In this document: positions 51,885 through 62,862 of the stretch, piece after piece | Layout of the letters: each line of letters opens with the position of its first letter | How positions within the stretch are numbered: the first letter of the stretch is position 1 | Assembly (NCBI GenBank): GCA_009746045.1 | Contig: RPFO01000667.1 | Coordinates: 2,095,380 to 2,159,379 of the forward strand | Length of the DNA: 64,000 nt | Direction of reading: 5' to 3' | Source: Mesostigma viride | Taxonomy: Eukaryota > Streptophyta > Mesostigmatophyceae > Mesostigmatales > Mesostigmataceae | Program-made: the position numbers and the translations under genes | Notes under the pieces: generated by a model | Told to the model about the DNA's origin: nothing | The model's input: only the letters and a program-made list of their open reading frames with translations | The model's database searches: none

Positions 51885-53716
51885 GGCAACCAAGACAAGG
51901 GTGGGTGGGTGGGGAGCAAAGAAAGAGGCCGACAAAACCAGCCAGAGCGGCTTTTAGTCGCAAAACCTCCCTTATCCCTAGCTAACTGACGTCATTAAAC
52001 CCTTATGTTTAGTGGATGCTAGTAAGACGCTAACCGTACAGACCGGGGGTAGAATATCCCGAATCTGCACGGCTAGTATTAAATAATGCGTAGGTTGTTC
52101 TTTTCAGGGGCACTGCACCTCACGCCCCGTTCCGCCCGGGTATAATCAACCCAAGCGCGGAACGCACATTTTATTTAATTCATTTTTCAACCATGCACTA
52201 TATTGCATCTACTAATCACAAAAGCTCTAGCCAAACAGCTACGAGTAAACACTGCGACCTATAAGCCGCTCATCCAGCGGCCTCTTGTTCCCGCATTCAC
52301 GTATAGAAGAAACTCCGTTCAAAGAACCCCGATTCATGTCCCACGTAGCTCCCACAAAAACCAGCATCTTCATTAAAACAATAAGTGGAAGCATACATGT
52401 GACACTAATTGACATGCCCGGAGGCACGCCGTTCAAGGCCCTTCATGAAGTACGTTGCCCAATCACCCCCGCCCTGGCTTTCCCTTGAAGCCGCACTCCA
52501 CCTTGCTCGTTGTCACAAGTGACCGCCCTGCCGCAAAACGGGAGCCCCCCCACATCGGGAGGCGTGTGCCCGGCGGCTGTGGATGCATGGCCAGGCCCAA
52601 AAAGGCCCAGCGCATTTGCACTGCGATTGCGCACGGCCAGCCTATCATGACCCCTCTCGGGGCCCCGAGTCGGTACCGCTATGGCCGTCTCCCCATAGAC
52701 CCGGGGTGCTTCGAGAAAAAACGTGGACCTAGCCCAGGCCCCGCCAGCCCGGATGCCCGAGGCCACAGCCCCAGGCACCTGGCTGAACGAGAGTCCGTTC
52801 AGCCAAGACCGCATTCCCCCCGAGGTTTCTATGCGTGGGGAAAAAATTTCTAGCTTAGACGCTTTTCCCATCGCCGTCCCCAGCCCCAACCACCCCCCCT
52901 CGGCGGAAGGCAATTGCAAAGTTTGCTGGCCAGCAGCAATTTCCGAAGAAAAAGCCGCAGGCCGCGGACCGAGACACGGGTCGCCAGTGCCAGCCATCCG
53001 GCTCCAACCCGGGGTGCAAGCATCCCCAGGTACGGAGCACCAGCTCGCGCACTGGGCCGACCAAGCGACAGTTGAGCACCTGTCACGGCATCCGGCCCAC
53101 CAAAGACCCCAAGCTGGGGAAAAGGTGCGGACCGGAGGTAATCTTTTTCTTTTCTTTTAGTTAACCGGGCGAGGAACTACGCCTGGCCGGTTAACAACTG
53201 GAAGTCTCACCACTGGCCAAGTGGCCAGTGCAACCAGTGCTTTTGGGATTTTGCTCCGCAGCACCCATAGCTGCGGCTGCCGCCGCAACGACAACGAGCA
53301 AAGAAAGAGGCCGACAAAACCAGCCAGAGCGGCTTTTAGTCGCAAAACCTCCCTTATCCCTAGCTAACTGACGTCATTAAACCCTTATGTTTAGTGGATG
53401 CTAGTAAGACGCTAACCGTACAGACCGGGGGTAGAATATCCCGAATCTGCACGGCTAGTATTAAATAATGCGTAGGTTGTTCTTTTCAGGGGCACTGCAC
53501 CTCACGCCCCGTTCCGCCCGGGTATAATCAACCCAAGCGCGGAACGCACATTTTATTTAATTCATTTTTCAACCATGCACTATATTGCATCTACTAATCA
53601 CAAAAGCTCTAGCCAAACAGCTACGAGTAAACACTGCGACCTATAAGCCGCTCATCCAGCGGCCTCTTGTTCCCGCATTCACGTATAGAAGAAACTCCGT
53701 TCAAAGAACCCCGATT
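51882..53716 (+). mobile_element. TRIM-like element, copy 2 (uninterrupted)
   Basis: 1.83 kb with terminal direct repeats of about 420-450 bp (51882-52334, 53296-53716). It is nearly identical to copy 1 at 5742-21429 and preserves the empty insertion site of Copia-A near 52578. Interior frames: 132 codons plus (52455-52853) and 184 codons minus (52443-52997), neither with a recognised domain. No target duplication, because the left side abuts another fragment. Confidence 0.7.
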
Positions 53717-53879
53717 GGTGTATATGCTTATTTATTAACATCTTCCATTTATGCCCTGCAATCCTATCTGATTATGATTTGATAATTAAATGCAGGGGGG
53801 AGCAGGCTGCAACGGGAATTGTAAGGAATCAATTAATTAATTAATTGTAAGGAAAGCCATCCACTATATAATGCATGAG

Positions 53880-54489
53880 AGGACATAAGACACAACTAAG
53901 GACCACGCTCTCCTTCTTCTTCACGAGGAGCTCGCCACCCAACAACTTCCGAGAAGGAGGGGTGACGTGCCCTCCTTTGTACTGGATCATGCCGGCCACC
54001 ATCTGCTTGAAAGAGGCGCTCTCAGCCGCATTGAAGGCAACGCCGTTCTCGATAAAAAATTCGGCAGCCAGCAGCTAGCTGGACACCTTTCTCGTCGACG
54101 GGAACCAGCCATTTGGTGATGCTCAGCTGGCCTTTGCTGGGAACCGACGACAAGTCAGCCGGCGCAGCCCCTCCCATCTCCGCCATTGCCCTGTTCAAAT
54201 TGTGCTGCTTCTTGGCGTCTGACTTCTGCAAATTGTTGTTAGCAATCCTGAGAAACCTGCTCCGGATATTCGGTGGAATTTTGTCGCAGGGTAACATCCC
54301 TTCCCCTGCGATTCCGGCAAAGTGTGCACGGACTCGGAATACGCTGATTGCCCCCGCCCCGTATGAGAACTTCTTGTTGCAAAATGAGCAGAACTTATTC
54401 GACACAAACTGCGTTTTGTTACTAACAGCATCTGTGACTGCTTCTTTCTTCTCGAGAACGAAATCCCATTCAGGCCCTTTCTTCTTCAT
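53880..54489 (-). pseudogene. hAT transposase N-terminal fragment
   Basis: Begins MKKKGPEWDFVLEKKE at 54489. A BED-type zinc finger follows (CSFCNKKFS ... RVRAHFAG ... MLPC), then a linker with NLNRAMAEMGG and QLSITKW. A frameshift near 54070 moves the frame; past it the minus strand encodes AEFFIENGVAFNAAES and TPPSRKLLGGELL, conserved near the start of the hAT catalytic domain. The catalytic core and dimerisation domain are missing. It is more complete than the BED fragment in hAT-A and from a different subfamily. Confidence 0.75.
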
Positions 54490-54931
54490 GGCTGCAAATC
54501 GAAAATGGCTGCACACTGTCGCACAGTCGCACTGGCCTCGTCATCGCTATATTGCATTACACCGTCAGTAGCACAGCTGGCATTTGCTGGCACACCGTTA
54601 TTACCCTATGCGTTATGTACCTAGTCCTAGCTCTCCTACCGGCCAAACATTTTGCAAGGCTTGCGCTTTATGAAAAGAACTGTACGCATCTACTTCTAGT
54701 AGTAAAAATCTCAAATGTGCAGTGAGCGCGCCGCGCCCAGAACCTGGGCACTGCGCCAGTGCCCGCTGCCCGCTGGTACCCCCGAAAAATTCTAAGTCCA
54801 AATCGCGTATTCTAAAATAAATACGCGTATATACGGCGGAGGTCTTCAGTGTACGTTTTCCCGAATTTTTGCGGCTCCGTACGGCGTACTGACCAACCCG
54901 GTCACTGCCCGGCGCTAGCCCCAGCACTGAC

Positions 54932-55190
54932 TGTTAAGCATGGACTTGCCTGCGAACAACGGCTAAGTCAAACGTTTTTTTGAATTTTGCGCAAAAAAAC
55001 GGTCGCGACTTGTGAAAGGTCACATCCGTACTCCGTAGCCAGCGGTAGGCGGAGGGTCTGACTGGTAAGCATGGACTTGCTTGCGAACAACGGCTACGTC
55101 AAACGTTTTTTTGAATTTTGCGCAAAAAAACGGTTGCGACTTGCCACTGGTTACATCCGTTGCCAGCGGCAGGCGGAATGTCTCGAGTGA
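54932..55190. repeat. Tandem duplication, unit about 130 bp
   Basis: TAAGCATGGACTTGC, AACGGCTA, GTCAAACGTTTTTTTG and GCGCAAAAAAACGG recur at a 130-bp offset (54932-55060 and 55061-55190), with several differences. Confidence 0.85.
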
Positions 55191-56518
55191 TTCCAGCCAA
55201 GCGATCTTCCGTAGAGTCATGAAATCCTATCTTCCACTGGTTACTACTCGTGTCAAATCTTTTGCAGAAATCTCCCGATTGCCGAATTCCTGTCGAATGA
55301 CGTCAGTCAGACAGTCAGTTGGATCCCGCGCCGGTCGGATGACGGAAAATAGCATATTCGAACCTAGTAGTAACCGACGACCCTGTGGTTGCGCGGGTGT
55401 TACCGTTGAGGCTAAACGATGAAAACAGAAAGTTTTTGCGAAGGGCAAAGATGGTGCAGCCGCCTCGCGGGGGAACGCAGCCAAGGCGGGATTATGTGAC
55501 TTTTCCGGCAATGTTGGTAGTGTAAGAACGGCCGATTGATAGGAATAAGAGCATAGACTTACTGTCGAGCGTCGTGATTTATGTAGCAGTTATTAATAAA
55601 ATCAGTACTGAGCTAGCTCGGACAGGGACAGAAGTAGCCATTGGGGGAGAAATATATGGGTTCAGTTAGTTAGAATTTAGCGATGTGTTCCCTACTTTAG
55701 TGGTAGGCACAGCACCTTTCGGACAATGATCCAGAAGCTGCCAGCCCTTTACCACTTAAGGTGAGCAAGTAATTCTTCGTCTGAAATACAGACAGTTTGC
55801 ATCGACCTAAACATGCCGTACACACGAAGTGGCCAGGTGGCTCGCGCTCGCCACCTGGCCCTAAGACCAAAACAGTACTCATAGATAGATCGATAGCCCG
55901 AGTCAACTGATGTGGTATCGCCCCGCCTCCTTATGGACAACTGACTTCCAAGTCATGCAAATGCGTTGGCATGTCATGCGTCTGGTGTTCATCTCACTTT
56001 TTTTCTTTTTTTTTTTTTTGTGTGTGTGTGTTGTAACGTTTTGTGCTTTGCCGGATGATCTATTTTTGCCTTGCATGCAGGCAATCTACCTCACACAGCC
56101 AGGGTGGGCACATCCGCCAACACGACGAGAGGCCACATGCAGACGCAGATTTGTAGGCTCTTAGCCCTCGTTACATTGCCATAGCGCCAGTCACCGTCCA
56201 GCTACAGTCATTTTCATCCGGTTACTCCAGCAATTCTGGGTGGGACAGCCCTGGTGGCCATTTCAGTAAACGATGGTGACTTGACGTGGGCCGTTGAGCC
56301 TGGTCTTATGGTTAACAGATCATATACTGCATTTGTGAGATGCTTGTGGGTGTCCATTTCGCACGACACCCATGGACGGTTTCTGTGCACCGTTCCTACA
56401 CGTATTTTATCAGGAATGGGTCTGAGGATGATATTTGATGACCGTGGTCAGGCTATGGCCTAAAGTTATTTCATTCAGCTATTTGTGTTCCTTACACACC
56501 CGCTAACATATATATTTA
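55191..56518. other. No recognisable gene
   Basis: Open frames of up to 113 codons overlap on both strands without a known domain. A pyrimidine and GT-rich tract lies at about 56000-56030. The last 300 bp may belong to the retroelement that carries the nuclease-like ORF downstream. Confidence 0.4.
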
Positions 56519-56929
56519 ATGGTGGTGCTGGACTTTGAGGGGGGTGGCCGGCATCTGCTTATTGACGTTTCGGTGGCGCGGCCCTTGGCTCTTAGCCACG
56601 TGGCTGGGGCCTCCCTCACGGCAGGTTACACGGCGGACCGGGCGAAGCGGGCCAAGCTCCTGGCCTACGGCGACGTCGGGCACCATCGTGTGGTGCCCTT
56701 TGTCCTGGAGGAGTTTGGGGCCATGGGGCCCCTGACCTCCGCCTTCTTCAAGGAGTGTTGCCGGCTCCGGGAGGACCGGCTGGACCTGGAGGGCCAGCGG
56801 GCCCCATGGTCGGCGCGGACCTGGACGTCATATTGGCGTCAGCGCTTGTCGGTGGCGCTGACTCGGGCCATGGCTGACATCATGCTCCGCCGTACGCGGG
56901 CTGATTTTGCGGTGCAGCAGGGCTATTAG
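56519..56929 (+). pseudogene. Retroelement C-terminal nuclease-like domain fragment
   Basis: 136 codons. The pattern GGGRHLLIDVSVARPL, then RAKRAKLLAYG and VPFVLEEFGAMGP resembles the C-terminal domain after the RT of some non-LTR retrotransposons, thought to be PD-(D/E)XK nuclease-like: acidic residue in LIDV, Lys/Tyr region, conserved EEFG. The upstream RT is absent, so it appears 5'-truncated. The AT-rich sequence after the stop (56930-57110) would be its 3' UTR, and 59265-59340 resembles it. The family call rests on my memory of the motif pattern. Confidence 0.5.
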
Positions 56930-57183
56930 GTTCATCCCGTTAGGCGTTTCCATTGGTCTTATCGTAGTATAGTAGAGCTTTGACATGGCTCTGTATATAG
57001 GTTTATAGCTGGGCGTTTGCTTTGGTTTGAGTGATTTCACTCTGCTGTAAGTAATTATATTTTTATAATATATAGTAGTATTTAATTTAATCAAGTCTAC
57101 CATGCTCATGACAATGTGATGCGTTTTGAAGTGTGTTTTTCTCCGTTTTTTGGGTCCTTGTGTTTTTCTCCGTTTTTTGGGTC

Positions 57184-57630
57184 CTTGTGATATTCTCAGT
57201 TTTCTCGGGTCGTTGGGTTTCCCTGAGAGTATTGGACCTGAGAATAATGAGAATATAACGGCAGGCTCGATATGAGATGATATGAGAGATAACGGCAGGC
57301 TCGAGCTACCATGGTCCGGATTCTCCCGATTTCTGGCCTGCGCTGGTTGTCTCCTTGATATATTCTCAGCTTTATTCAGTCAACTCAGGCAGATTCTCAG
57401 TTATTCTCACAAAACTGAGAATACTGAGAATAAACTGAGAATAATTCTCATTTATTCTCATTTATTCTCAATTATTCTCAATTATTCTCAATTATTCTCA
57501 ATATTCTCAGAAAAATTCTCAAAAATTCTCAGATATTCTCAATATTCTCAACTTTTTGTTGATTTTTGAGAATATTGAGAATTTTTTGAGAATAATCTGA
57601 GAATAAATTCTCAGCCGAGTTCCTAGTGTA
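57184..57630 (+). repeat. TTCTCA array, second copy, with repeat R remnant
   Basis: Many ATTCTCA words followed by GAGTTCCTAGTGTA, as before LINE-A ORF1. An R fragment (57286-57362) is embedded. Near 57530-57590 the array forms an inverted repeat around TTTTTGTTGATTTTT. A 75-codon frame starts just downstream at 57655 without a recognised domain. Confidence 0.7.
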
Positions 57631-57882
57631 TGTAGTAGGCGGTAATCTGCAGGTATGACAACGATCGAGGACAACAGGAGCAATAAAGAGTTAGATAGCG
57701 AAAAAAGGTGTACCATTCCGGGGGTTATGCTTGGGGGAAGCCTGCATTGCACCATCCGTGACTGTGCACAATGTCAGGTTGGGTCTGTTGTATCGGGTGT
57801 CATGGTGACTTCCGGTCACCGAGTTATGCGAGAGCCTGTTCCTCCGCAGGATCGCATGGTTAAAGGTGTAAAGGGTGAGTAG

Positions 57883-58375
57883 AAACAGCACTACCAGGAA
57901 GCGTCCAGCTTCCTGAGCTGTTCTACTGCTATTCCAGGTCCATTTGTAGTGAGCCGTCGCGCTATAGTGTATGCCTCTAGGCATCAGACGTACTTCCTGT
58001 ATGCCTTGCCAGCCGACATCACAGATAGCGTGGCGGCTCAAGGACCAAATAAAAGTTGCTTATATGATGGGTATCGTTAGACGCACCTTTTCACGGCGAA
58101 TCTGGCGGTATCTTGCGGGTCGCGAATGGCCGAAGCTATCGCCTTAGTACTATCTTTTACGCCGCCATAGCCTCATTGCAGCCTCATCGTGAGTTAGGAA
58201 TTGGCACCCGGTGCTTACTACACCGCGTACTGTACAGTACAGTAGAATGCCCGTGTTGTTGTCAGTTGTTGACAGTTGTTGGCACCGCACATCGGCAGCA
58301 GAGATTTCGGGAAACGGCCGAGGGCCAGGACACTGAACAGCCCATGTAGAATGTGCGGCGTGAGTTTCAACTAAC
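57883..58375. other. No recognisable gene
   Basis: Flank between the TTCTCA array region and the MITE. A 78-codon frame (58113-58349) shows no known motif. Confidence 0.4.
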
Positions 58376-58382
58376 TAACTAA

Positions 58383-58858
58383 GGCCGGGTCCACACGGGC
58401 AAAACTCACGGGCAAACTGGCCGGCCGGGTTGGGAAAATTTCGCGGGCTGTCCCGCGCCGACGGTGGTTACAAATAGAATCAAGAACCTGATACCCTCCT
58501 GTAACCGGTCCAGTCTGTTTCCCGCCCGGTCCAGTCTGTTTTCGCATTCCTGCCTAATTGTTCCTGCGGGAAAAATTTTGCCTGGCCTAATTTTGCCTGG
58601 CGAGGCCAGGCAAAATTTTTCCCGCAGGAATGCGAAAATCCCGGGCGGGAAACAGAGGTTTTGACGCATGCAAATTCTAGTAGTAAGTAGCGCGTTGTCC
58701 AAAAGCCGTGTCCACCCAAAACGACAGGTTGCACACGGTTACTTCCGGCACTTCGCCCCCTGGCCTCTCTGATACTATCTGTAACCGCGCGCCGACCTGT
58801 GCGGAGAGGTTTTCCCCGGCCAGTTTTCACTGTGAGTTTTGCCCGTGTGGACCCGGCC
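58383..58858. mobile_element. MITE with GGCCGGGTCCACACGGG termini
   Basis: 476 bp with terminal inverted repeats of about 27 bp (GGCCGGGTCCACACGGGCAA at the left, its inverse at the right). Flanked by TAACTAA on both sides (58376-58382, 58859-58865), which can also be read as a TAA duplication. A palindromic AATTTTGCCTGG segment lies near 58575-58615. No coding capacity; a PIF/Harbinger or similar non-autonomous element is possible. Confidence 0.85.
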
Positions 58859-58950
58859 TAACTAACTGTAGCATGCCCAGTATAGCCGGAATACCAAGCC
58901 TGTTGAAATAATGACTGGCTGTCCGCGACACTCCTTGAGCTAGTGTCAAG

Positions 58951-60707
58951 CAGAGTGAGATCGTACGTTATACGTGTTATACGGTCACGGTGGAGTATAA
59001 TGTATAATACGGTATAATACGGTATAATACGGTATTATACGTTTTCGTACGGACACACTCAGAATACTCTGATTTTACACATTTTAAGACACCCACCATC
59101 AATCCACATGTTTTTAACACTGTTTTGGACATAATCCAAGGTTGCCCTACCCTCGGCTATACTCTATACGGTGGATATTGTGGACACGATCGATGTATTG
59201 CATGTAATACTGAGAATGTAAACGTGCGCATGCATAATTGTGTGTATGTGTATATGTGTGGCTTTATATTGGTTATGTTTACTTGGGTGCCTTCACTTTG
59301 ATGCAAGTAATTATATATTTTAATATATATATGTGGCTGTGCATGCACGCAAATACTACAGTAGTATACAATTAATGCATGTAGTATGTTTGCATGGTGC
59401 GATGCTATGTGAATATACTGAGCTGCATGTGACTACAGGTGTGTGACTCGTGGTGTGCATTAATTAATTAATTAACTGAATTAATTAATTAATATTAATT
59501 AATCTCGTGTCCCCGTTGGGGAACCACGGAGGCTAAACAGGTGGGGATGTGATAAGTAACTCACATATTCTCACCTTCCATACAACAACCTTGTTTTCCA
59601 GCAGGCTGAAGAGCATGACAGGCGTCTATGAGCTCGCCAGCTCCTTGCAACGGTGATGCCGCTCCCAGGCAGCTAGGGTCCTTGACTACGCAATATAGAA
59701 TGTCTACCGTGTGAAAACCTCCATACAGGAAGCGTAGCAAAGCCAGATAACTGCCCGATCAATTCTGGGTAGCTTTAGGAAGCATGGCATACGCAGCGTA
59801 AGGAAAACCATTGAAAGCTGCGGAAAATCTGATAGCACAACTGCAACAAGTGGAGAACAAAATAGCAAGAAAAACCCAGAAACGGCGCAAAAAGTTTCAT
59901 GCCAGGTTCATTAAGAGCGCAAACAGACTGGGCGGTGACATGCGGCAAATCAACGTACCACGGCCGGCATTATTTCCTACCCAGGCGCGCAAGAAAAGCC
60001 AGCCAGCCATGGATGGATTAACCGCGGATCGCGCAGGCCTGAACGAAATCATTTTAGAAATGACAGGAAATGGCCGCAGATCGAAGATGCTTAGGTTATT
60101 TTCATGGTGTCCGTTACTAAACGGCTCTTGATGCATCAAAATAACCCACGAATGTCGAGTTCTACCGTCGCAGGCACACATGCTAGATTATTCATCGCGG
60201 CCAAATTGACGTTGGATGAGACCCCCGTGCAAATCTGTACCAACAAAGGCAGCGCATTTGCAAATAGTGCAGATCTTGCTATGAAACATCATAATAGAAC
60301 ATCACTTTTAACCATCGGCTTAATTTTTTCGCCTGTCGCCCGCCGGATTAGCCATATTTTAACGGAACGCACGTCGCCATGGCCACCTCCGCACGGTGCG
60401 CGCACTGTGCACCACAATGTCAAAATAAGATCGCGTCGAATTGTGAAAGTTCAGACGGGTCAGTACTTAGTAGAGATACGAAATCTGTGGCTTCAAATCG
60501 TTGCCCTGTCGTTCTGGCATCCTAGCCGCGCAAAACGTAAAAAAAACGCGGAAAACACGGCATTATACGGTATTATACGGTATTATACGGTATTATACGT
60601 CATTATGCGCTAAAACGTATTACGTATGAAAAATCATACGCTAAAAGCCAGCGTATTACGTATTATACCGTATTATACCGTATTATACGGCGTATGATCT
60701 CACACTG
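58951..60707. mobile_element. hAT-B: hAT-like non-autonomous element
   Basis: 1757 bp. Ends CAGAGTGAGATCGTACG (left) and CGTATGATCTCACACTG (right), flanked by the 8-bp duplication GTGTCAAG (58943-58950, 60708-60715). Both ends carry TATAATACGG/CGTATTATAC arrays like those of hAT-A. The interior holds AT-rich ATTAATTAA runs and the coding-like block shared with 26470-27346. Confidence 0.85.
59811..60131 (+). CDS. Hypothetical ORF inside hAT-B
   Basis: 106 codons, starting MKAAENLIAQLQQVENKIARK, almost the same as the minus-strand ORF at 26603-27073 but stopping earlier. A second frame (60104-60409) carries the rest of the similarity. I recognise no domain; not clearly a gene. Confidence 0.3.
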   Translation: MKAAENLIAQLQQVENKIARKTQKRRKKFHARFIKSANRLGGDMRQINVPRPALFPTQARKKSQPAMDGLTADRAGLNEIILEMTGNGRRSKMLRLFSWCPLLNGS

Positions 60708-60965
60708 GTGTCAAGGAGACAACATGCAGCGCAGGCCAGAAATCGGGAGAATCCGGACCGGCATGGTAGCTCGAGCCTGCCGTTATCTTGTCCGCGTGTT
60801 CCAGTCGTTCAGGATGATGAAGATGAATGGTGATGGAAATGTGTATCCTTGTGCATGGAAATTATGGCTGGCTTACGTGTAGAGCGACTAGATGACCTAG
60901 ACGGTGGGGCCGAAAACAGCATGCTTGATCAGGGCGTGTGTTTCGAGCCTAACTGGCCGGGAGTG
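60708..60965 (-). repeat. Dispersed repeat R, copy 4
   Basis: Inverse of 51155-51412. Its end coincides with the hAT-B target duplication, so hAT-B inserted into or at the edge of this repeat. Confidence 0.75.
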
Positions 60966-61268
60966 TCTAGTGGTGAGCACCATTGCTGCGATCGCTCTCC
61001 CACCATTTACGAGGAAATACCCGCAACTGGAAAACCACTGAAAAGGTCTAGCTAGTCAGTCATCACGTTAGCCATGATTCCAAACGTCCAAGAACTGCAC
61101 ACGGTGCAAAGGCAAAAAGCCGGAGGACAGCACTTTCAAATGTGCGGCGGGAACCAAAAACCTGCGTATGCCAGAAAACATCGTGTTGCTGCAGCGACGC
61201 GACGATGTGGACAACGAATCCAGTGCCAAGCTCGGAACGGCCGCAAAGGAGATCTGGCATCACAGGGT

Positions 61269-62068
61269 TCAGATGTGCGGAAATAATATGCGATCCAGCC
61301 GGTCCACGACCTGTTTGTAGAGCTTGTGCCAAGGGGCAGCACCGAACAAATGTGGGTGACGTTGCAAAAAACACCGGACTTGACGGAGCATAATGTCTCG
61401 GTCATAGTCTTTGACCAACAAACGATGCAAGAGTTCAACAAGAGTCGTGATGAAATCGACACGATAAGAACAAAGACGGGAAAAACGATGTAACTGACTA
61501 AGAACAACACCATATTTTGCTGTGTGGGAAAGGAGACTGTGAATATCGGGGTAACGAATAAAAGGAATTTGCTGGTATGTAGGATCCTTGCGCTTATCGT
61601 AGACAGCCGTACGCCAGCCCTTCTTGTTATGGATGGGTAATGTTAAGATCGAGGTAATTGCAATGAGTATCCTCCGACGTGAGCTTGCGAGGGACGCTTG
61701 CGGGTAGATGCCAGGCAGACCAGCGGTGATATACAAATCGGGGTTGCGAAATCAGGGTTGTCTAAAGCAATGACATCATCAATGTATCGACATGTGTGGA
61801 TAAAACGCCTGATGAGAACATCATCGTTTGAGGCAATGAGATTCTCCATGAATGCAAGCTCATAAGTGTATAGATAGAGGTTTTCAAGGAGCCCGGCACA
61901 GTTAGTGCCCATAGGGATGCCGATAGCTTGTTGGTATACATTGCCCGCAAAACAAATGAAGGTGTTATCAACAAGATAAGAGATCCAATGAACAAGGTCA
62001 GCCTTCGTGATAATATAATTATAAGCATCCCGCACGATAGCACCTGCCGCAATCCCTGAGAGCCACGT
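61269..62068 (-). pseudogene. Penelope-like or related reverse transcriptase fragment
   Basis: Minus-strand RT fragment. The piece up to 62068 encodes AIGIPMGTNCAGLLENLYLY and CRYIDDVIALDNP, the second holding the catalytic Y-x-D-D. A frameshift near 61690 leads to a frame (61269-61736) with a YDKRKDP, YGVVLSQLHRFSRLC and LVELLHRLLVKDYD pattern typical of the same protein group. The upstream part of the RT was displaced by Copia-C at 62069. No GIY-YIG endonuclease is seen in what remains. Assignment to Penelope-like elements is from motif memory and not certain. Confidence 0.65.
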
Positions 62069-62768
62069 AGTTAACGCCAAGCGCATTGGCGTGTTCCTGA
62101 TTCGGCATATCTCTGCGATTCTAGCGGCACCGGAACGAGTTCATTCCGACAAGTATCAAGAAAGTTATGGCGTTCCGACTTCCCGGTCGCGCGCGAGCGC
62201 GAGCCGGGCCTGTTCTTCTAAGTCGAGCGTGAATATTTGCCGACGACATATGGGGTCGACAGTAATTCCTGGGCTGACAGGAATTAGGTGCTGAACCTAC
62301 GACGGTATTGGATTAATACGTCGTACGCAGGAAATAGGAACCTTGACCTGTTGTCTGTTGGTACCGCAGGCCTAGTCCTGGACTTCTAGGTGCAGATGCA
62401 ATAATCACTGTGGTGACTGTACTCTGTGGTCACTGTGCCTGTATGGCAGACCTACTGTATAGGATCTGGGCGCTGTACAGGTTGTGAATACTGTACCGAG
62501 AGTGTTAATACTGAGCAAGCCTCCTAGGCTGCTCAGGACTAGCAAAGCACAGTGCACAAGTATATAAAGAATAGGCCTGGCAGTGCCAATTGGGCATCTC
62601 TTGCGAGCCCGCCTCACGTGTGTTGCCTTGACTTGGCAAACTCGTGTCTAAGCCTCAAGTGTGAGCGCTGTAACATTATCCAATTTTAACAAAGCTCCGT
62701 TCCAACCACATTCACACCTTGCTGCATTGCAACCATATCCTTATACATTGCGTTTAAAAACGTTAACT
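62069..62768 (+). repeat. Copia-C 5' LTR
   Basis: 700 bp, AGTTAACGCC...CGTTAACT, similar to the Copia-A LTRs with scattered differences, including the TATA-like TATATAAA. Confidence 0.93.
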
Positions 62769-62862
62769 CAAATTACAAGCAGTCTCGACGGAGCGACCAG
62801 GAGGGTCGTTGCTGTGTGCTGCGTGCAGCGTTGACGACGTGGTGAAGCTCGTCGGGTGTCGA

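Noticed and set aside
59041-59110. Telomere or centromere satellite from the TATAATACGG repeats
   Set aside because: Short, palindromic and confined to hAT-like ends with target duplications; better explained as subterminal transposon repeats.
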